This document shows, in pieces, positions 28,752 through 43,700 of a DNA stretch of 64,000 nt. This DNA comes from Aurantiochytrium sp. KH105 (Eukaryota > Sar > Bigyra > Thraustochytrida > Thraustochytriidae): contig BGKB01000076.1 in assembly GCA_003116975.1 (NCBI GenBank), positions 62,001 through 126,000 of the forward strand, given 5' to 3'. The position numbers were made by a program, and so were the translations under genes. Every line of letters begins with the position of its first letter. The stretch's first letter is position 1. The notes under the pieces were generated by a model, which ran no database searches, was not told where the DNA came from, and saw nothing but the letters and a program-made list of their open reading frames with translations.

Positions 28752-31700
28752 TTATTCAGAGGTCTGAATGCGCAGCACCGGAGACGCGCGACCCGCAGCG
28801 TCGGCAGAGTCGGGCGCCTGCCAATGCTGGTTTTCAGACTGGTTAATGTTAAAATCAGCGTCCATTTCCGTCGTATTCGTAATGGCATAGCGCAGCTTTT
28901 CTTCCATGATTTCGTCCGTAGAATACTTGGGCAGCGAGAGCGCGAAAAAGCACGTGTGCGCCTTCGGCAGCCACATGTCTGGGTTCTCACGAGGACCCTC
29001 GGCGACCGGGGCTTGAATCTTCAAGTGCTGCGGAAAGTCGTGCTTGGTCGCAGGAAGTCGAGAGCGAGCCCATACAAATCGCAAGAACATCTGTCGCTGC
29101 TTGTTTGGAAATTTGCGAAGTACGCGCCAAAAGGACTGAATATGCGGATCGGATTCGCAGAGATCATCGTCATACTCCGTGCAGCTCTGCAAAAGGTCGA
29201 CGTCTAGCTCTGGAGCTCCGCAAATCTTGCGCTCCAGCTCCTCTGGTGTTAGCAAACTGAGTGCAGCTCGCGGCACAACAGATGCAAGGCCGTCGCGTAG
29301 TGCGGCCGTGCTTTGCTGCGCCTCACGTAGACGGGCATGCAACAGAGCCCGTATGTAATCTTCACAGTCCGCGGGATTTACCCGCAAGTGATGGCCACCT
29401 GGCACCAACTCCACGCGCGAGCCGTCACTTAGGGATGTGTTCCATCGTAGCTCCTCGCACATGGCCTCGAGATACGCCGGATCAGCCGTGCGAAGCTGCT
29501 CGACAAGAGCGACAGTGCTATGATCCACGTCTCTCAGGTCCTCGAGGACAACCGACTCGCCCACGAGTGGTTTCCACACGAGATTGGCAAGGTCAACATT
29601 GAGAAGGGCACGTGTTCGCATGGCAATGCCAAAGAGCTGACCCGAGAAATTGATCATTTCCAGCAAAAGGTGCGCGCCGCTGTCCTTTTTCCCGCGCGCC
29701 ATCGCACTCGGATCCGCGCCCTGACTGGGGTCAGGCCGCAAGACGTACTTTTCGCGATTCGCGCCAACCCCATGCTGGCGATTCGGGCATGGGTGAAGAA
29801 TCGGAAGCACGCATTGCATCTGCTGATTGTCCTTTTTGTCCTCGGCATCATCGTCGCCGCCGCCAGTCCCAGAGTCGGCGCCGTTCCCTGAGCCACCTCC
29901 CTCGCCAAGATCCTGGTCTGGATGTCCTTCTTCCGCTGCGCCATCCGGAGAAAGTGTTGTTGCCGTGAGCTCGCCCGACCATTGTGAAAACACCTCACGG
30001 TAGGGACCTCCATAGTCGTCGACACCCTCACCCTCGAATTTTACCTTAAAGGTGCGGGCCTGGCCCTCGTCCATGGGGTGCGAGTAGGCAATGCGTAGAA
30101 TGCGTGGCTCCAAAAAGTGAAGCTCGTCAAACGCCTGGCCAAAGAGCGAAAAGCTGAGTCGCGACTCCGAATCCGGGAGCGTTCGAGAAAATGCCGCCTT
30201 GGGTCGGTTTAGCATGAGCTGCGGGAGTTCTTCCGGGTATTCGTAGTCGTCTTCAGCGCGCTTCGGCACCGTAGCGGAACGCTCGAGCAGACGCTCCAAA
30301 AGCTGTTTTTTAACGTGCCAAAAGATGAGACCTCGAAAGCAGCTCAATTTCTGCGGCAGGCTTGCAAGAGCCCAATTGGGCCCCTCTGGGGCCGCTGACG
30401 CCGCAGAGGTATGTCCAGCAAGGTCCCCTTCGATAAGAATGACCGCTCTCGGGTCGGCTTGCATTTGCGCTGCAAACCACGGCAAAATGACCTCAAAGCG
30501 CTCATTTAGGGCCTTGAGAAGCGCAAAGCGGGCTGCAGCCTGTTCCAAACTTACCCTCGCGCGGCTTCTCAGCTGGAGCCCTGCAAGGACGTCCGTCGCA
30601 AAAGTATCGGGACCTATTTCGAACGGACTGCAGCCCTTGCGCTCACAATACGCACCAAGCTCCGCAACGAGGTCCCTGTCGACCTGAATAGCCGTTGCTG
30701 CCTCGAAAGCGTGAAGACTGGAGGAAAACGCTTCCTTGCTCATGGCCACGTTTTCCATTGGTGACTGGATTTCCTCTTCGCTGAGAACCGTCAGTCGGTC
30801 GTCGTCCAGTGAAATGGGCCAGGCCCCAGCGCTCTGCGCTTCGTCGTAGGTCACCCACAATTGCGCATCATCTTCAGGGCCAAGGCCTACAACCGTGCCC
30901 GTGCCAAGGTGCGTTTGCACTTTTTGCAACCTTTCAGGACGCTTCAAGCGCAAGTCCTTGCCAAGACGGGTCCACACACGCGTCCACTTCTGCGCCGCCC
31001 AGTCTTGGTGAGACTCCCAGGCCGCGCCCTCCAAAACAGCGTCGACGGCATAGTCACCGCTGAGAAATCGGTCCACTGTGCCAACTGCAGTCAATATATC
31101 GTCCGTGAAGACCGTAGTGGGCACGGCAGGGTCTGTTGTCACGTCGCGCCGGTACAAACTTTTCTTGACCAGGCTGATGACCTGTGAGCCCGAATAAAAC
31201 GCAAAGGCGGGGTACAAAACACCTGTAAGACCATCGAGTGCGACCCCGAGGTCCTTGCCATTTCGAGCAAAGGCAAGCGTTCCGGCATCCATGTCAAGCG
31301 TGACCGAAAGCACATCGCCTTGACCAAATCGATCGCCGTATATGCTCAGACGATTCCGTTTGTGGTACAGAGCCCGGTCACCAATGTAACCCCATCCATG
31401 CTCGTCGCCACCGAGAAAGGTCTGCAGACAAGCCTTACGAGAAGCCACACCAACAAACAAATACGGCGAATCAGACTCGTCGATGCGAACTTGCCACGAA
31501 TGCACGCCGCTAGAGTACCCACGTGTGGCAAGCACTGTGCTCCACGACTCGGTCGCCGCAAATCGTGCGCACAGTCCCTTGTCCGTGATACAAATGTTTG
31601 GCCCACAGTTGTACGGGTCAAACTCAAAGGCTAGGCGATCCTTGGTTCTTGCCTTGTGCGAGGCAACCTTGTAGCGCTCTCCACTCTTGGCAAGCACGTA

Positions 31701-34700
31701 AAGTGCCACCTGGTACGTTGAACCAGCGCGCAGGCCCGTGAAGCGAAAGCTGCAGCCGTTCATCTCCGTCACGCAAAACACCTTTTCATTGGCCTGCAGC
31801 ACGATCTCGCTGTCGAACCCAGGATCAACATGCCACGCCACCTCAATGCATTCGCAGTCCATAGAAGTCACGACAAAACTTCTCACGCCCGACGCCTCGG
31901 GCTGATCATTTTCCTGGCTCGGCTTTGACTCCCCTGCGACCTCGCGACAACATGGAGAGAGAATCAGCTCATGGCTCACCTCGTGTCGCTGTGCACAGGG
32001 TTCGCAAAGAATAGCGTCGCAGTCTGCACATTTCGCCGCACATGATGTCTCGAGGCAAGACGCACATGGAGTGTCCGCGAGTGACTCGGGCCCCGCACAC
32101 GCGTGCTCGGCAAGATCACCTCGGTAAGCTCTCTCCCCGAGCTCAAAGGTCTCAACATTGGCGAGGGAAAGACGCGTCCCCGGGAGGACCTGTCTCATGA
32201 GACCAAGAACCTCCACCGCAGCCGAGAGAAACTTGGAGTAGAACACACGCTGGCCCTGCGCTTCGAGATTGGAACGCCTTTGGCTCACGGCAAAGAGACG
32301 CTGGTATGGAAGCTCCCGGCAGAGTTCCGGAGTCTTTCGTAGCACCTTCACGAGACTCTTGAGCGCCAGGCTCTTGAGAGGGAGATTTGGAGCACCCAAA
32401 AGCTTGGCGTAGCTTTTAAAGGCATTTTCTGACAAGGTCGCTTCGACGCCCTCATTTTGTAAAATGCCGAGCACCCACGTGTCGAACTCGACGCATGGAG
32501 CTCGCGCGAGCTGAAAGTCACTACAGCTGAGTTCGCGCATACCCCAAAGTTGCTCGACATGCTCCTCACTTCGTGCAGCAGTCTCAAGATCCCGCAACAC
32601 AAAATCAGTCAGAGTATTGCCGAGCTTGCCATTGTGATCCTTGCGAAGAAGCTGCACCAGGCTTGGCTTAAGAGCATCCATCATCAGTCGCAAAATGCTT
32701 CCAGCTGCCGCAGCTGCACTGTTGAGCGCTTTCCGACCCTTACGATCCTCTTGTTGTTGATGGTGCGAATCCTTTGCTGCGTGCGGATCCATGCTACCCA
32801 CGTCGGCGGGAAAGAGATCTTCGGCACTTCCTCCAAGTCGAGGGTGCAGCATCTCCAGCTCAGCAGCAGACCCTGCACGCGGTGGAGTGATGGGTACAAG
32901 TCCAGGAAGGTTGGTTTCAAGCAGGTGATCGAGCAGGGCAGGCATGAGCTGTGGTCCACGGAAGAGCACGAGACGCAGAAACTTGGCAAAGTTGATCTCT
33001 TCACTGAGAAAGACCTTGTCGAACTGTACATCCGCTGCCGGCCATTCACGCCAGCGTTGTAAAAGAAGGATCAGGCACGAACGTGCATACAGGATCGAGA
33101 GCTCTTCTTCGAGCTCGGCGCACAGCTTTTCGAGGTCCCCAAAATTGAGCAAGGCGATTTCTGATCGGAAGGCCTCGCGAGCAGCATCCTGCTTTGTACC
33201 TTCCGCATGCACGCCATTGTATAGACCAAGAGCGCCGCATTTGTAACCGTATCCATAACTTGCGCAGGCGTCTGTACGAAAATGATCGTCCTCAAAGACG
33301 TCATCCCCAAAGGCCACCTCTAGCTGCTGAAAAGGCTCATCAATGCGTCTTAGGCTTGCCTTGGCGCGCTGCAGCCGACGACGGCGTCGTCGGCGCTCCT
33401 CGTCCGCTTTAGGTGCCATTGCCTGCGCTGCCTGCACCACCTTTTCTTCAATAGGTTCGACGATGGGCATTTCGTCCAGAGAAAGACGAGAATTCGTTGC
33501 AAGATGACCACCTTGCTCCGTCGAGTGCACGGCCTGAACGTCGTCCTCGTCGTACGTCTTGGACTCCATCAACGAGGGAGGGATGAGTTCGCTCAAGGGC
33601 GTTGAGCTTAGCATGTCCAGGTTGTCTACGATCCATGTCGAAGCTGCAATGAGGTCATAACCTTGAATGCGAAGCGCAACCACGCACCATTCCTCAGGGA
33701 AGCCCATGGCCACTAGCTCGTCTACGAGGTACGAAGGAGGGTCATTACTGCTCGAAGGCGGCTCACCAGCAGCTCCTTCGCCATGAAAGCCTCCGGGAGA
33801 GCCGTCATTTGCGTTCTCGTTTGCGTTCGCATTCGCGCGTCGATGACCCGCGGCCCCGTTTCCATCCTCCTCATCATTCTCTTCGTCGTCTGCATCATCC
33901 TCCTCTTCATCGTCGTCATCATCATCGTCGTCTTCTTCCGAAGATGAGGTCAAACCCATATCATCACCGTCGAGGTCTGGGGCTGGGCCTCGAAGACTTG
34001 CCCGCAGCGCATGAAGTCCTTGACTTTCATGTAGGCCATCCTCCATCTCTCCGTCGTCTGCCTCGTCGTCCTCATCATCGCTGTACATGAGCACGGCAAC
34101 TTCATCGTCAACGTTGTCGCCATGGCCTTGATACGTTGCAGACTCAGCCTCCACGCGGGTTCCAAAGATACCTCCTAACTTAGGCGTCGAGGAAGCAGGA
34201 CGCTCTTCGTGCTCGGATGAGGGCACGCTCGTTGCCATTGAGGTCGATGGCTCCGAGGCGTGTTGGGCATGCCGAAGCGTATGCAGACGCTTGCGCAACT
34301 CTTCTGCGCGAATCTCCATACCCTCCATTGTGACAAAGCGCTTCTCCTTGAGGTTCCGCACTGCAAGCTTGAGCAGCGAGACCGCAATGTTCTCGCCATG
34401 ATCTGCTGTGCGCTCGAAAAGCTCCTCAAAGTTGCAATCAAGCGTCTGTAGAAGCTCGTGCAACACACGAAGCGTTCGAGCTCGACACTGCGCAAGAAGA
34501 ACCGTCTTTGATCGTGTAGTGGTTGCATCCAATGGCACAACGAAAAGATGGCGCAGCAATCTGTAAAAGGAGTCCTCCAAAGTTGTTTCAGGGGAATGCT
34601 GCCTTTGGTTTGGCCGCTGTTGTTTCGACTCCCGGGACGGGTCATCTTTATTTACATCCTGCGAGGAGCCATCGACCTTTACGCGTCGGCGTGGGGAGAG

Positions 34701-37700
34701 ATTGGCAAAGGGTGATCCGAATTCAGGAATCGGAATAAGCTCTTCCGAATTCATACGTACAGCCTTCATTGAACGCTTGTCCGCGGGGGGTGCAGATTCT
34801 CTCTGCTGAATGAGTTGCTGCTGAGCGTGAATGAGTTGCTGCTGTTGCTGAGCTTGTTTTGGGTCCTCTGTGGACTCGTGAGCATCTTCATCCTCGAGTA
34901 TTGAGTCGATTCCTGATCGCTTTGGAGTCATGACAACGAGAGCGGACTTTGACGTTGCTTCGTCCCAGCCCACAACGGTGGCAGTAATGTCTGCATGTGT
35001 CATGGCAACGCGTCCGCCGACGCGAAGGCTCTCGTTGTGGCCGCCGAGCACAGCAAGGGTACCTACACTGCGAAGCGCGTGTACACTGCTGCTTTCGAAT
35101 TCGACTGGTCTGTTCTCCTCGTTCTTGTGACGCTTGGGGCTAAAAAGGTGCGTGCTAATGTCCGACATGGCATCTTGCATTCGCGCACTTAGCATTGAGG
35201 ACCACTCCTCGTTTGCAGAGAGGAGTCGCACAAGCATGACGAGCTCCGAGGCAAGGGCAAAGCTATGGTGCGAGCTCGAGCCGCTCAGAGCAGACGGCTT
35301 GACCTCCACATCTCGCCGGCGCCAGCGACCCACGCTAGTATCGCATTCGAGACTTAGCTTTTTGTGTTTGTGCTTTGCATCTTTGTTCGCACCCGCAGCC
35401 GCCGCCGTCGAAGAGACCGTTGGCATTGTAGAAGAGGTATTCTTTTTCGTGACCTCATCCTTGGCCTCTGTTCGCGCGGTCTTTGACTCGTCATCGTCGC
35501 GCTCTTCGAGCGCAGGCGTCGTTGGCTCGGCCTGCTCCTTTGACTCTGTGCCCACCGTGCTTGAAGCACTTAGGGGCGGGGTTGGAGATTCCTTCGAGTG
35601 CCATACGCCCACACCAATCTGCGCCAGCAAGTAGTCGATAAAGTCTTCCCCCGTATAAGACAGTCCGTCTTTGGCACGAATCAGAGGCGCCAAGACATGT
35701 GGAGCTACCTCGCTTGGGTGCGTTGAGGGGAAAAGTACGCGCCAGAGACGCAAGACAGCCTGCTGTACACGAGGCGTTCCATAGCGGATGAGTCTTGCGT
35801 GGATTTGGAGCCAGCGGGGCATGACGAGGCTTTTGCGTCCAATCGAGCTTTCCGTAAGCGTCTGCTGCAGGACCACAAGCTGGAAACAGTGACGATCGAG
35901 AACGCGCAAGTGCTGTGGGGGGCCTTGGTCAAACATCACGTGCACGTGGATTGGCGACAGCGCTCGTGTACGGTACTTGAGCTGCGCCACGTATCCTTCG
36001 AATCCGCTGAGCATGCGATCGAGATTGGGCTTTCCGACGCAAATTGGCAATTGCGCGCTCTGCTCTGCAGACAATACGTGGGGTGAGGACGATTGTTGCT
36101 GGCCATCCAGATCACCATTGATAAAAAGCCGAAGCTTGCCCTGATCCATAACAATGGCCACATGGGTCCACGCGTTCAGGGGAATGGCGTCCTTTGAAAC
36201 GACACGCTCCGTTTCATCGTCGTCGATGCTGCTCCAAAGCTCGAGACGGCTATCGAGATCACGAATTGTCAAAATTGGAGCTTGAACGCTCGCATTTCCT
36301 CGCATGACGAGCACGCGATCGAGTCCCGAAGCTTGACGCTCTGGAAAGACCCAAAACGACAACGAGAACTCTTCACGATCTTCTTCGTCGTACAACTCGT
36401 TGCTGGCGGCGCTCTGACCGCGCTTCGAGTCAGCTGCTGCACTTGGCGGAGCGAGAACTAAGCCGCCACCCACACTGTTGACACGTGTTGGAGCTTTGAC
36501 GAGCTCATACGAGTGTTTGCTGCTGCTGGTGTTGCTGTTGGCATTGCTACCACCTGCGTTGCTGCCGCCGCTGCCGCCGTGTTTCTCCTCTGCGCCAGCA
36601 TCGGTACCACTCACCGCCTCGGTGTGACCTTGTTTTGGTAACATCATTTCAAGACTAGCTTGCATTTCGGCGTACAAAACATCGAGCAGTGAAGCAAGTC
36701 TGCCGTCGCTGTCGCTCTCGTCGCCAATCTGTGCGAGTAGCAGGCGAAAGAGCGTCCATGCGGCTCTTCCAATCTGTTTTTTGCGGCGTTTTTCCGAGTC
36801 AATCGCCGCTTTACCTCCTGTATTACCATTGCTGGAGCGACCTTGATGCTGCGAAAGTAATTGTTTGTCTTCCTCGCCCTGACGGTCCATCTCGCGGTCC
36901 ATCTGTAGCGCGTTTTGCAGCGTCTCCAAGAGACCGGTACTGCACAAGAGATCTGCATCAATTGGCCCAAGCGAAGTAGCCCAAGCGTCGAGAAGCAAAA
37001 GCCGTTCCTGTGCGCACGCTTTACCATCTTCTCGCAGCGCCGATCGAAGTGCGTGGGCCAAGTCGGTGTACAATTGCACAAAGGATGCCTGCACCGCTGA
37101 GGAGGCTGCAGGTCCCGCCGCGCTGAGCCCAGACGCGGTATTGGCGACTGCATCATTTCCTCTTGCGGATACTTTTCCATTACGCGAGCTGGTGTGTGCA
37201 GAGTCCCCGCTGCTTGCGGCGCCAGCGCCGTTGGAGTCTCCATTTTGGCCTTGCGAGCTGCCCGCCCCGGATGTCCCTACGCGGTCCTTGCCACAGATGA
37301 GCATTGACGCAAGGTCTCCGGGAAGACGTAGCGACGGTGCAAGATGCCGCAAGACATCCGTGCGCGGTGAGACGAGTTGTGGAGTGGCGAGGAGACGGCG
37401 GAAAGAATCGAGACCGCAAGTTCGTAAATAAGCGCGTCGGCAGTTGTTGATGATCATCCAAAAGAGCGCACCGAGGTCAAAGTATTGCTGCTGCATTAGC
37501 TGCTTTCGTCGCTTGGATGGCGAAGCGGGTTTCTTGGTTGGCGATGTTGGCGGCGCGCTCGGATCCGCAGCAACAGTGAGGTCTGTCGGACATTTAATGA
37601 AGCGAATGACCAGGTGCACCATGCCATTGTCCGAGGCTGTGCTTGACAGAGCCTCCTTGCACTGGATGCCCTCCCGAGTGAGACGCTTCCAGCGAATTGC

Positions 37701-40700
37701 CGTCCACACGGCGGCTCGCAACGTCTTCCAATGCGGGTTCTCAGTACGAACGGCACCGGCTCGCGCAGTCTTGGCCGCGCTCGCACTACCAAAGAGAAGC
37801 AAAAACTGTGCACGCTTCAAGTACCCTGCGCAAAAAGCATGAAAGAGATTGTTGTCGTCGCTTGCTTGCGCGTCGTCGCTCGCATTAGCCATGAATTGCG
37901 AACGAAGTCGAACGAGATGCATGCGAACATCGGCGGCCGCGCGCCAGCAATCCAGCACACGCGGGGGCGGGGGCGTCGCTGCGGCAGGAGCGTCATGATT
38001 ATGCGCATAGAGAATGGCGTCCAACAATGCGCCAGTGTGCTTGAGCACCGCGGCAAAAATGCAAGCTTCCACCTTTTCCAATGCCGAAGCGTCGGCGCCT
38101 CCGTTTCCGCGGCCCTGAATGAGAGTCACGTTGTAGGCAAAATTTGCTTTGGCATGGGCTGCGCGAATGGCGTCAACAATGGGCTCTGTGCCTCGCTGAA
38201 TGCGCTGGACGAAGCGTAATTGCTCACCAAAAGAGAACATCTTGAACCAGTCTGAGCCGAGCTTGGGCGCACTCGAGCTACCCGATTTACGGTGTACACT
38301 GGCGCTTGGCGGTCGGTTTTTCTCACGGTCTACCCAATGAACCCCGCTTGCACCATTTGCGGCCATGTGAAGCATTGGAAGAATGCTGCTTTTGGGGGAG
38401 ACGCGCGAGATGATGCGCGCATCTAAACCGCCCTTGAATAGACTAGCATCTCGCCATACCACGTACGACTCGCGGATCTCGTCAGGACCGGGGATTTGCT
38501 CCAGCTGACGAGCTTCTCCCTCAACGTGACCACCCACGAGCGTGGCAGCCAGCTTCCCACCAAGGCTTGCAAGCGCCTTTTCGAGCTGCAAAAGCCATGG
38601 CAAACTTGCCAGTGCCAAGGCCTCCTCGACACGCTTCTTTTTCGACTTGATCTTTGAGCCACCAAAGCGCTCCGATGCCAAACGGTACTCCTGATCAGCG
38701 GCGAGAAGTGGAGGCGATTTCTGCGCAGTCTGATCAACGACACGCAGCGTGTCAATGACCCGTGGCAGCAGACGCCTCGCAAAGTACGTGCGATCCGCAA
38801 AGAGCGACAATGCCATGATGAGAGAGGGGAGAACGCGCGCCACGACCGATTTCTGCGCAAGGGCGTCAAGATTCTCGGATGTGACCACTGCAGCAAGTTC
38901 GTCGTTTGATTGGCGCAGCACAAGTTCGGCGTACCGGAGGAGACAGTCCCAAGCGGTAGAATTTGATGTCTCGAGGTTCCAAGCGAAAGAACCGCCCGTA
39001 TCGTCGCTGTTCGTCTCGTGCTGATCATGTGGCTGCTGTTGCTGCTGTTGCTGTGGCACCTGCGCGTCTGCGACCGCAGATTCCGGCGAGTTTGTGTCCA
39101 GAGTGGACTCACGCGAGACTCCTGAGGATGAAGACATCAGCGACGAGCTGGAAACGGATGACCCGAGTCCAGGCACTGCCGCGGCAAACTTATCGAGAAG
39201 GTCATCAAGGTACTGACCCGTGCGCGGAAGACCTTCAACAGAGCTCTCGGTCGGATGCGATGAGTTGGCCGCCCAGCTGAGAAGGTGCTTTTGCAGTGCC
39301 AAAAGGAGCTGTAGAAAACCGTTCGTGTTGGCAGGATTGCGCAGACCTGCAGAGATGGCACGCCCCGTCTCCGCCCCAATCTGCCTCACCAGACTCGAGA
39401 GAAGACTTGACAGCAGGGCCACCGAGGAGTCGTCCTCACTGTGCTTGCTGAGCGAGCGAGCGCGTCCCGGCCGCGACGCTGAGGTTTCGGCTTCGCTCGA
39501 GAACAGAATTGCCTGATATGGAATCATTGCCGAAACGAGCTCGTCATCAGCCAGACGGCGCAAAAGAGGTTCCAACAGGTAGCGTTTGAGGCCCCTGGAA
39601 AACACTGCAGGTGAAGACGTGCGCTGGAACTTGAAGAGTGGGCTCCGGGGCGAGATGCGGGTTTCGAAGGGAAGTATATCGTGCTGCTCCTGATGTTGCT
39701 GGTGAAGCTGCTGCTGCTGCTGCTGCTGCTGCGCCAAAGCACGGCTTCGCGCGGCGAGTTGCTTGCGAAGTTCAGGAGCGCCGCCTCGGGAGAGGCTCTT
39801 CTCTTGCTCTCGCTCGAGGTCCTTTTCTTCCCTGGTCTCATTTTCGCTCTCGCTCTTGCACTCTTCCTCGCGTTCGTCAGTCTCGTCATTTTCCGCCATG
39901 AGTGAGGCCAAAAGCTGTACTTGAAGCTCTTGTGTTGGGTAAAAGAGCTCAAGTCCTGTCATGAGCACCTCGGACGCGGTAGCCTGAGCCATTTCCGTGT
40001 CGTGCCGAGTCTTGAGACGCGGAGGGTTCTCGATCGTGTCAAGAGCGAACCGATGCACTTCATCGAGCGCGCGAACAAGGGACGATGGCTCAGACTCGAG
40101 GTTTTGCATTTCGTGCTGCAATCTCGGGCCCGCCCCACTCCACAGAAGCTGCGCAAGGTTGTTTCGCGTCAGTCGCAGCAGCGCAAGTGCCATATATGTC
40201 CAGCGCTCGCATCCAGGCTCGGAATGCAAGGCGTCAGCCTTCGAAGTGCAGAGGCGGGCGAGGTAGACGAGCAGAACGAGAGTTCGTGGATCGCTGTCAA
40301 TGCAAAAGGGAAGGTCCCCCGGCGGCAACAAAGTCTGCGTTCCCGCTGCATTGGATGCAGAGCGGGTGTTCGCCACAGCACTCGCATGGCCGCCAAGAGA
40401 GAGCGTACTTGGCACGGCCAGATTTCTGCGATCCGTGGCGCGCGAAGCCGAATTTTCATCAAGCTCGGCTTGAGGGTCAAGCGCTGGGTATGCTCGCTGA
40501 CCGCGCCATCGCTGCACGCTTTCCTGTCGCCGCGCATGATATGATCCCATGCGATCGAGGTTGTACAAGGTGTGAAATGCGAGCTCGAGAGGGGAAAGAA
40601 GTTTGCGCCGCACAGCCAGCGCCTCGCGTTCTTGCATGACAAAGTCGCGGAGTTCGTGTTGCTCGGGTGTAAAAAGGAAGCTTTCGTCCTGGTCAAGATG

Positions 40701-43700
40701 CTCCTTTTCGTCTGCATCTTGACCGCCCACGAGAACAATGGTATGATAAAAGCCTGCAGCCACATCGGCAATGCGAGATCCAGCAAAGGACTTGAGAGGC
40801 AAAGGCGAAGGTCGCTCAGGAGAGTCCCCACAGCCCAATTGGCCATGATTGTTGCGACCAAAGACGTACATGACATTGTTGTGGTCCACGGCCACAGAGT
40901 GATAACATCCAGCGGCGATGCGAACCACGCGAGTGGTGCTGCCGTCGAGGTCCTCGACTTCACGAGGACCAAAGACCTTTTGCGCCGTGGACCCAATGCC
41001 GAGCTGTCCATAGTCGTTTCGCCCAAATGCCCAGAGTTTTCCCGTCGTGCTGAGCGCAATAGTATGGTAGTAGCCACAGCGAAGCTCTCTGATACAGTCG
41101 TCGCTTTCACGGTCCATGGCTTTGCTGCCAAAGGCGCGCACAATGGTCATGCGACGATGTGGTTCTGGAAGTTTCAGACCGAGCTGACCGTAATCATTCT
41201 TTCCGCTGGCGTAGACGGACCCTGAGGCCAGGGCTACGATGGTGTGGTACTGCCCGCACGCGACTGAAACAACGTGTTCGCCTGTGGAGAGCGCGTCAAT
41301 GCGCGCGGGCTCTTTGCGATCGAGCGTATCTCCATGGCCCAGTTGACCAAAGTCGTTGCGTCCAAAGGAAAAGACTTCCCCACTGTCTGTAGCCACGACG
41401 CTATGGTAATAGCTGCAGGACACATAACGTACCCTGCGGCCCGGGATGCCAAATCCGGGCACGAGCTGAGGAATTGATATCGAAGTTGTGTTTCCGTGCC
41501 CGAGCTGGCCTCGATAGTTGTAGCCAAACGAGTAAAGAGCTCCTTCCTGAGTTACACAAAGCGTGTGTTCACAGCCATTGTAGGCATGTACCTGAGCGAC
41601 GTTCTTGTTATTCAGGAACTCGATGTTGGAGAGATGGGCTACACGGCCCGTGTTGCCTTGACCGCATTGGCCATTGTCATTGTAGCCGACTGCATATACT
41701 TTTCCGCTCCTTGTGAGAACAATGGTGTGCTCATTGCCCGCGGCCACTTGAACGACGTCTTTGCCGTTCAAAACGCCTGCTTCCTTGGGTGCCTTTCGGG
41801 TAATTGTATCACCATGAGCGAGCTCACCGTACGAATTTTGGCCAAAGCTCCAAACTTCGACCTCTTCGGCCTTGGCGCCGAGCATGTGGGCCTTGAAAAG
41901 TTCTCGGGTGTCAACCTCGGACAGTTGCATGAGCTTTGACCAGAGGTCGAGGGCGCGCAGTGACCCTGGCTGCACCTTTTGCGAACTTGATCGGCGCGCC
42001 TGTTCACGGATACGTCTTTCGCGTGGAGATCTTTGCTCCTCGACCTCATTGTTGTTGTTATTGTTGTTGTTGTTGTTGTTATTGCGGTGGTCGTTATAAA
42101 CGTTGTTGCTGGCGGTGTTGCTGCTACTACTGCTGTGATTGCTGGTCGCAGATTTCAGATGGTCGTGCTCAAAATTGTTATTACACGGCAGTGCGCCTCC
42201 TGTCTTCTCGCCCGTTCCAGGGCGTGCCGCGATGCGTGGCTTGGTCCCGCCCACAGCAGCCCCAGTCAATTCACGCTGCTCTTGTTCTGATAGTGGCACG
42301 ATCGTTTGCGAGCCTTCCATAGAAGTAATGTCGGTTGACGAGGCACTGGTCCCTGAAGGACCTATTCCCGACGTGACAGCGGCGCTGGCGCCAACGCCAG
42401 ATACAGAGGCTGCTCTTGCTGGAGCAAAGCTTGACGCATCGGCAAGGATCCCTTCAACCGGAAGACTCGCCGTGAGCGGGGAAACGCCGCTCTTGACTTC
42501 TGCTTCCTGGGCATCAACACCCAGCATGAGGTCCTCCACGGTGCGCCAGCCGCGCTTCTGCATGCGCTCGGCGGGCAAGTGGTCCGGAGATCGCTCGCCG
42601 CGGTCAGGACTTGCCGCCAGAGCACCCGTTGCTGTGGGTGTGGGGAACACCGCCAAGCCCTCCGTTGGAGACGTGGACGGAGTCATGGCATCCTTTTTCC
42701 CCAGCTTACGTGCGGTCTCAACGGAAAGACTTGCCGCAGAAGGCAGCGATGATGATGATGATGCAGCGTCTGCCACAGCGTCCTCGAGGAGCACCTTGAG
42801 ACAAAGAAGGAAATCGACGAGCTTCGCGCGTCCGAGGGCCAGTGTGAAAAGAGACTCTATAGCCTGAGCTCGCTCTTCGGCAGAGAGCGCAAGCTCTTGA
42901 TAGCGCTGTGCGTCGACATCATGAAGGTCGTGACCGTAGCGAGAGTCCTCGTCGGTTCCGATTTTCCGGTCCCCACGAGCCAGTTCCTTGGATCGTGATT
43001 TACTCGCACTCGAAGGTCTCGCAGATCCGAGAGTTCCGGTGCGCGCTCCGCTGAGAAGAAGCTCCTCTTCTAATAAGTTTCGCGAACCGAGGCCAACGAG
43101 TTTACGCGAGGTACCCGCGCGATAGAGGAATTCGCTGATTTCATTGAGGACGCCAACGGGGGGAAGCTCGTTCATCTTTTCGGCAGGGCCCTCGGATCCT
43201 GGACCGGTTCCGTTATATCCAAGTCCTTGGTCTGCAAGTCCGCCTGCATGTTGCACATCGTCTCGTGAAGGTTCGCGAATCGCGGGGATTTCATGGCCGA
43301 GTAGCTCGGGGCCGAGGTTTTGGGCAATGGGAAGTATCTCCCGAACGAGATGAACGTACTGGTCTACGGTGCACGCCTCGTCTTGCTGAATGCAATCCAA
43401 AAGGGTAAAAAAGAGACTAAGGCCAAGGCGTACGGGATGAGAAAGGCCAAAGGAGGTAGCTTCTGCTGCCAGATCAGGCGCCCCCAAAGATTCTTGATTC
43501 TGCCGATCGCGCGGAGCGTTGTCAATGGAATCATGCGCAAGGCGACGTCGCCGGCGCCGGCGACGTCGGCGTCGCATTTCGGCCTCGGAGAGTTCTTCGT
43601 GGCTAGTGTTGAGGCCGTCTCCAGGCAGCATCAGGTGATTATCGTCTGAACTCGTGTCCTCGTGGTCGTCGTGCTCGTGCATGTTGAGCAGAACCTTTCG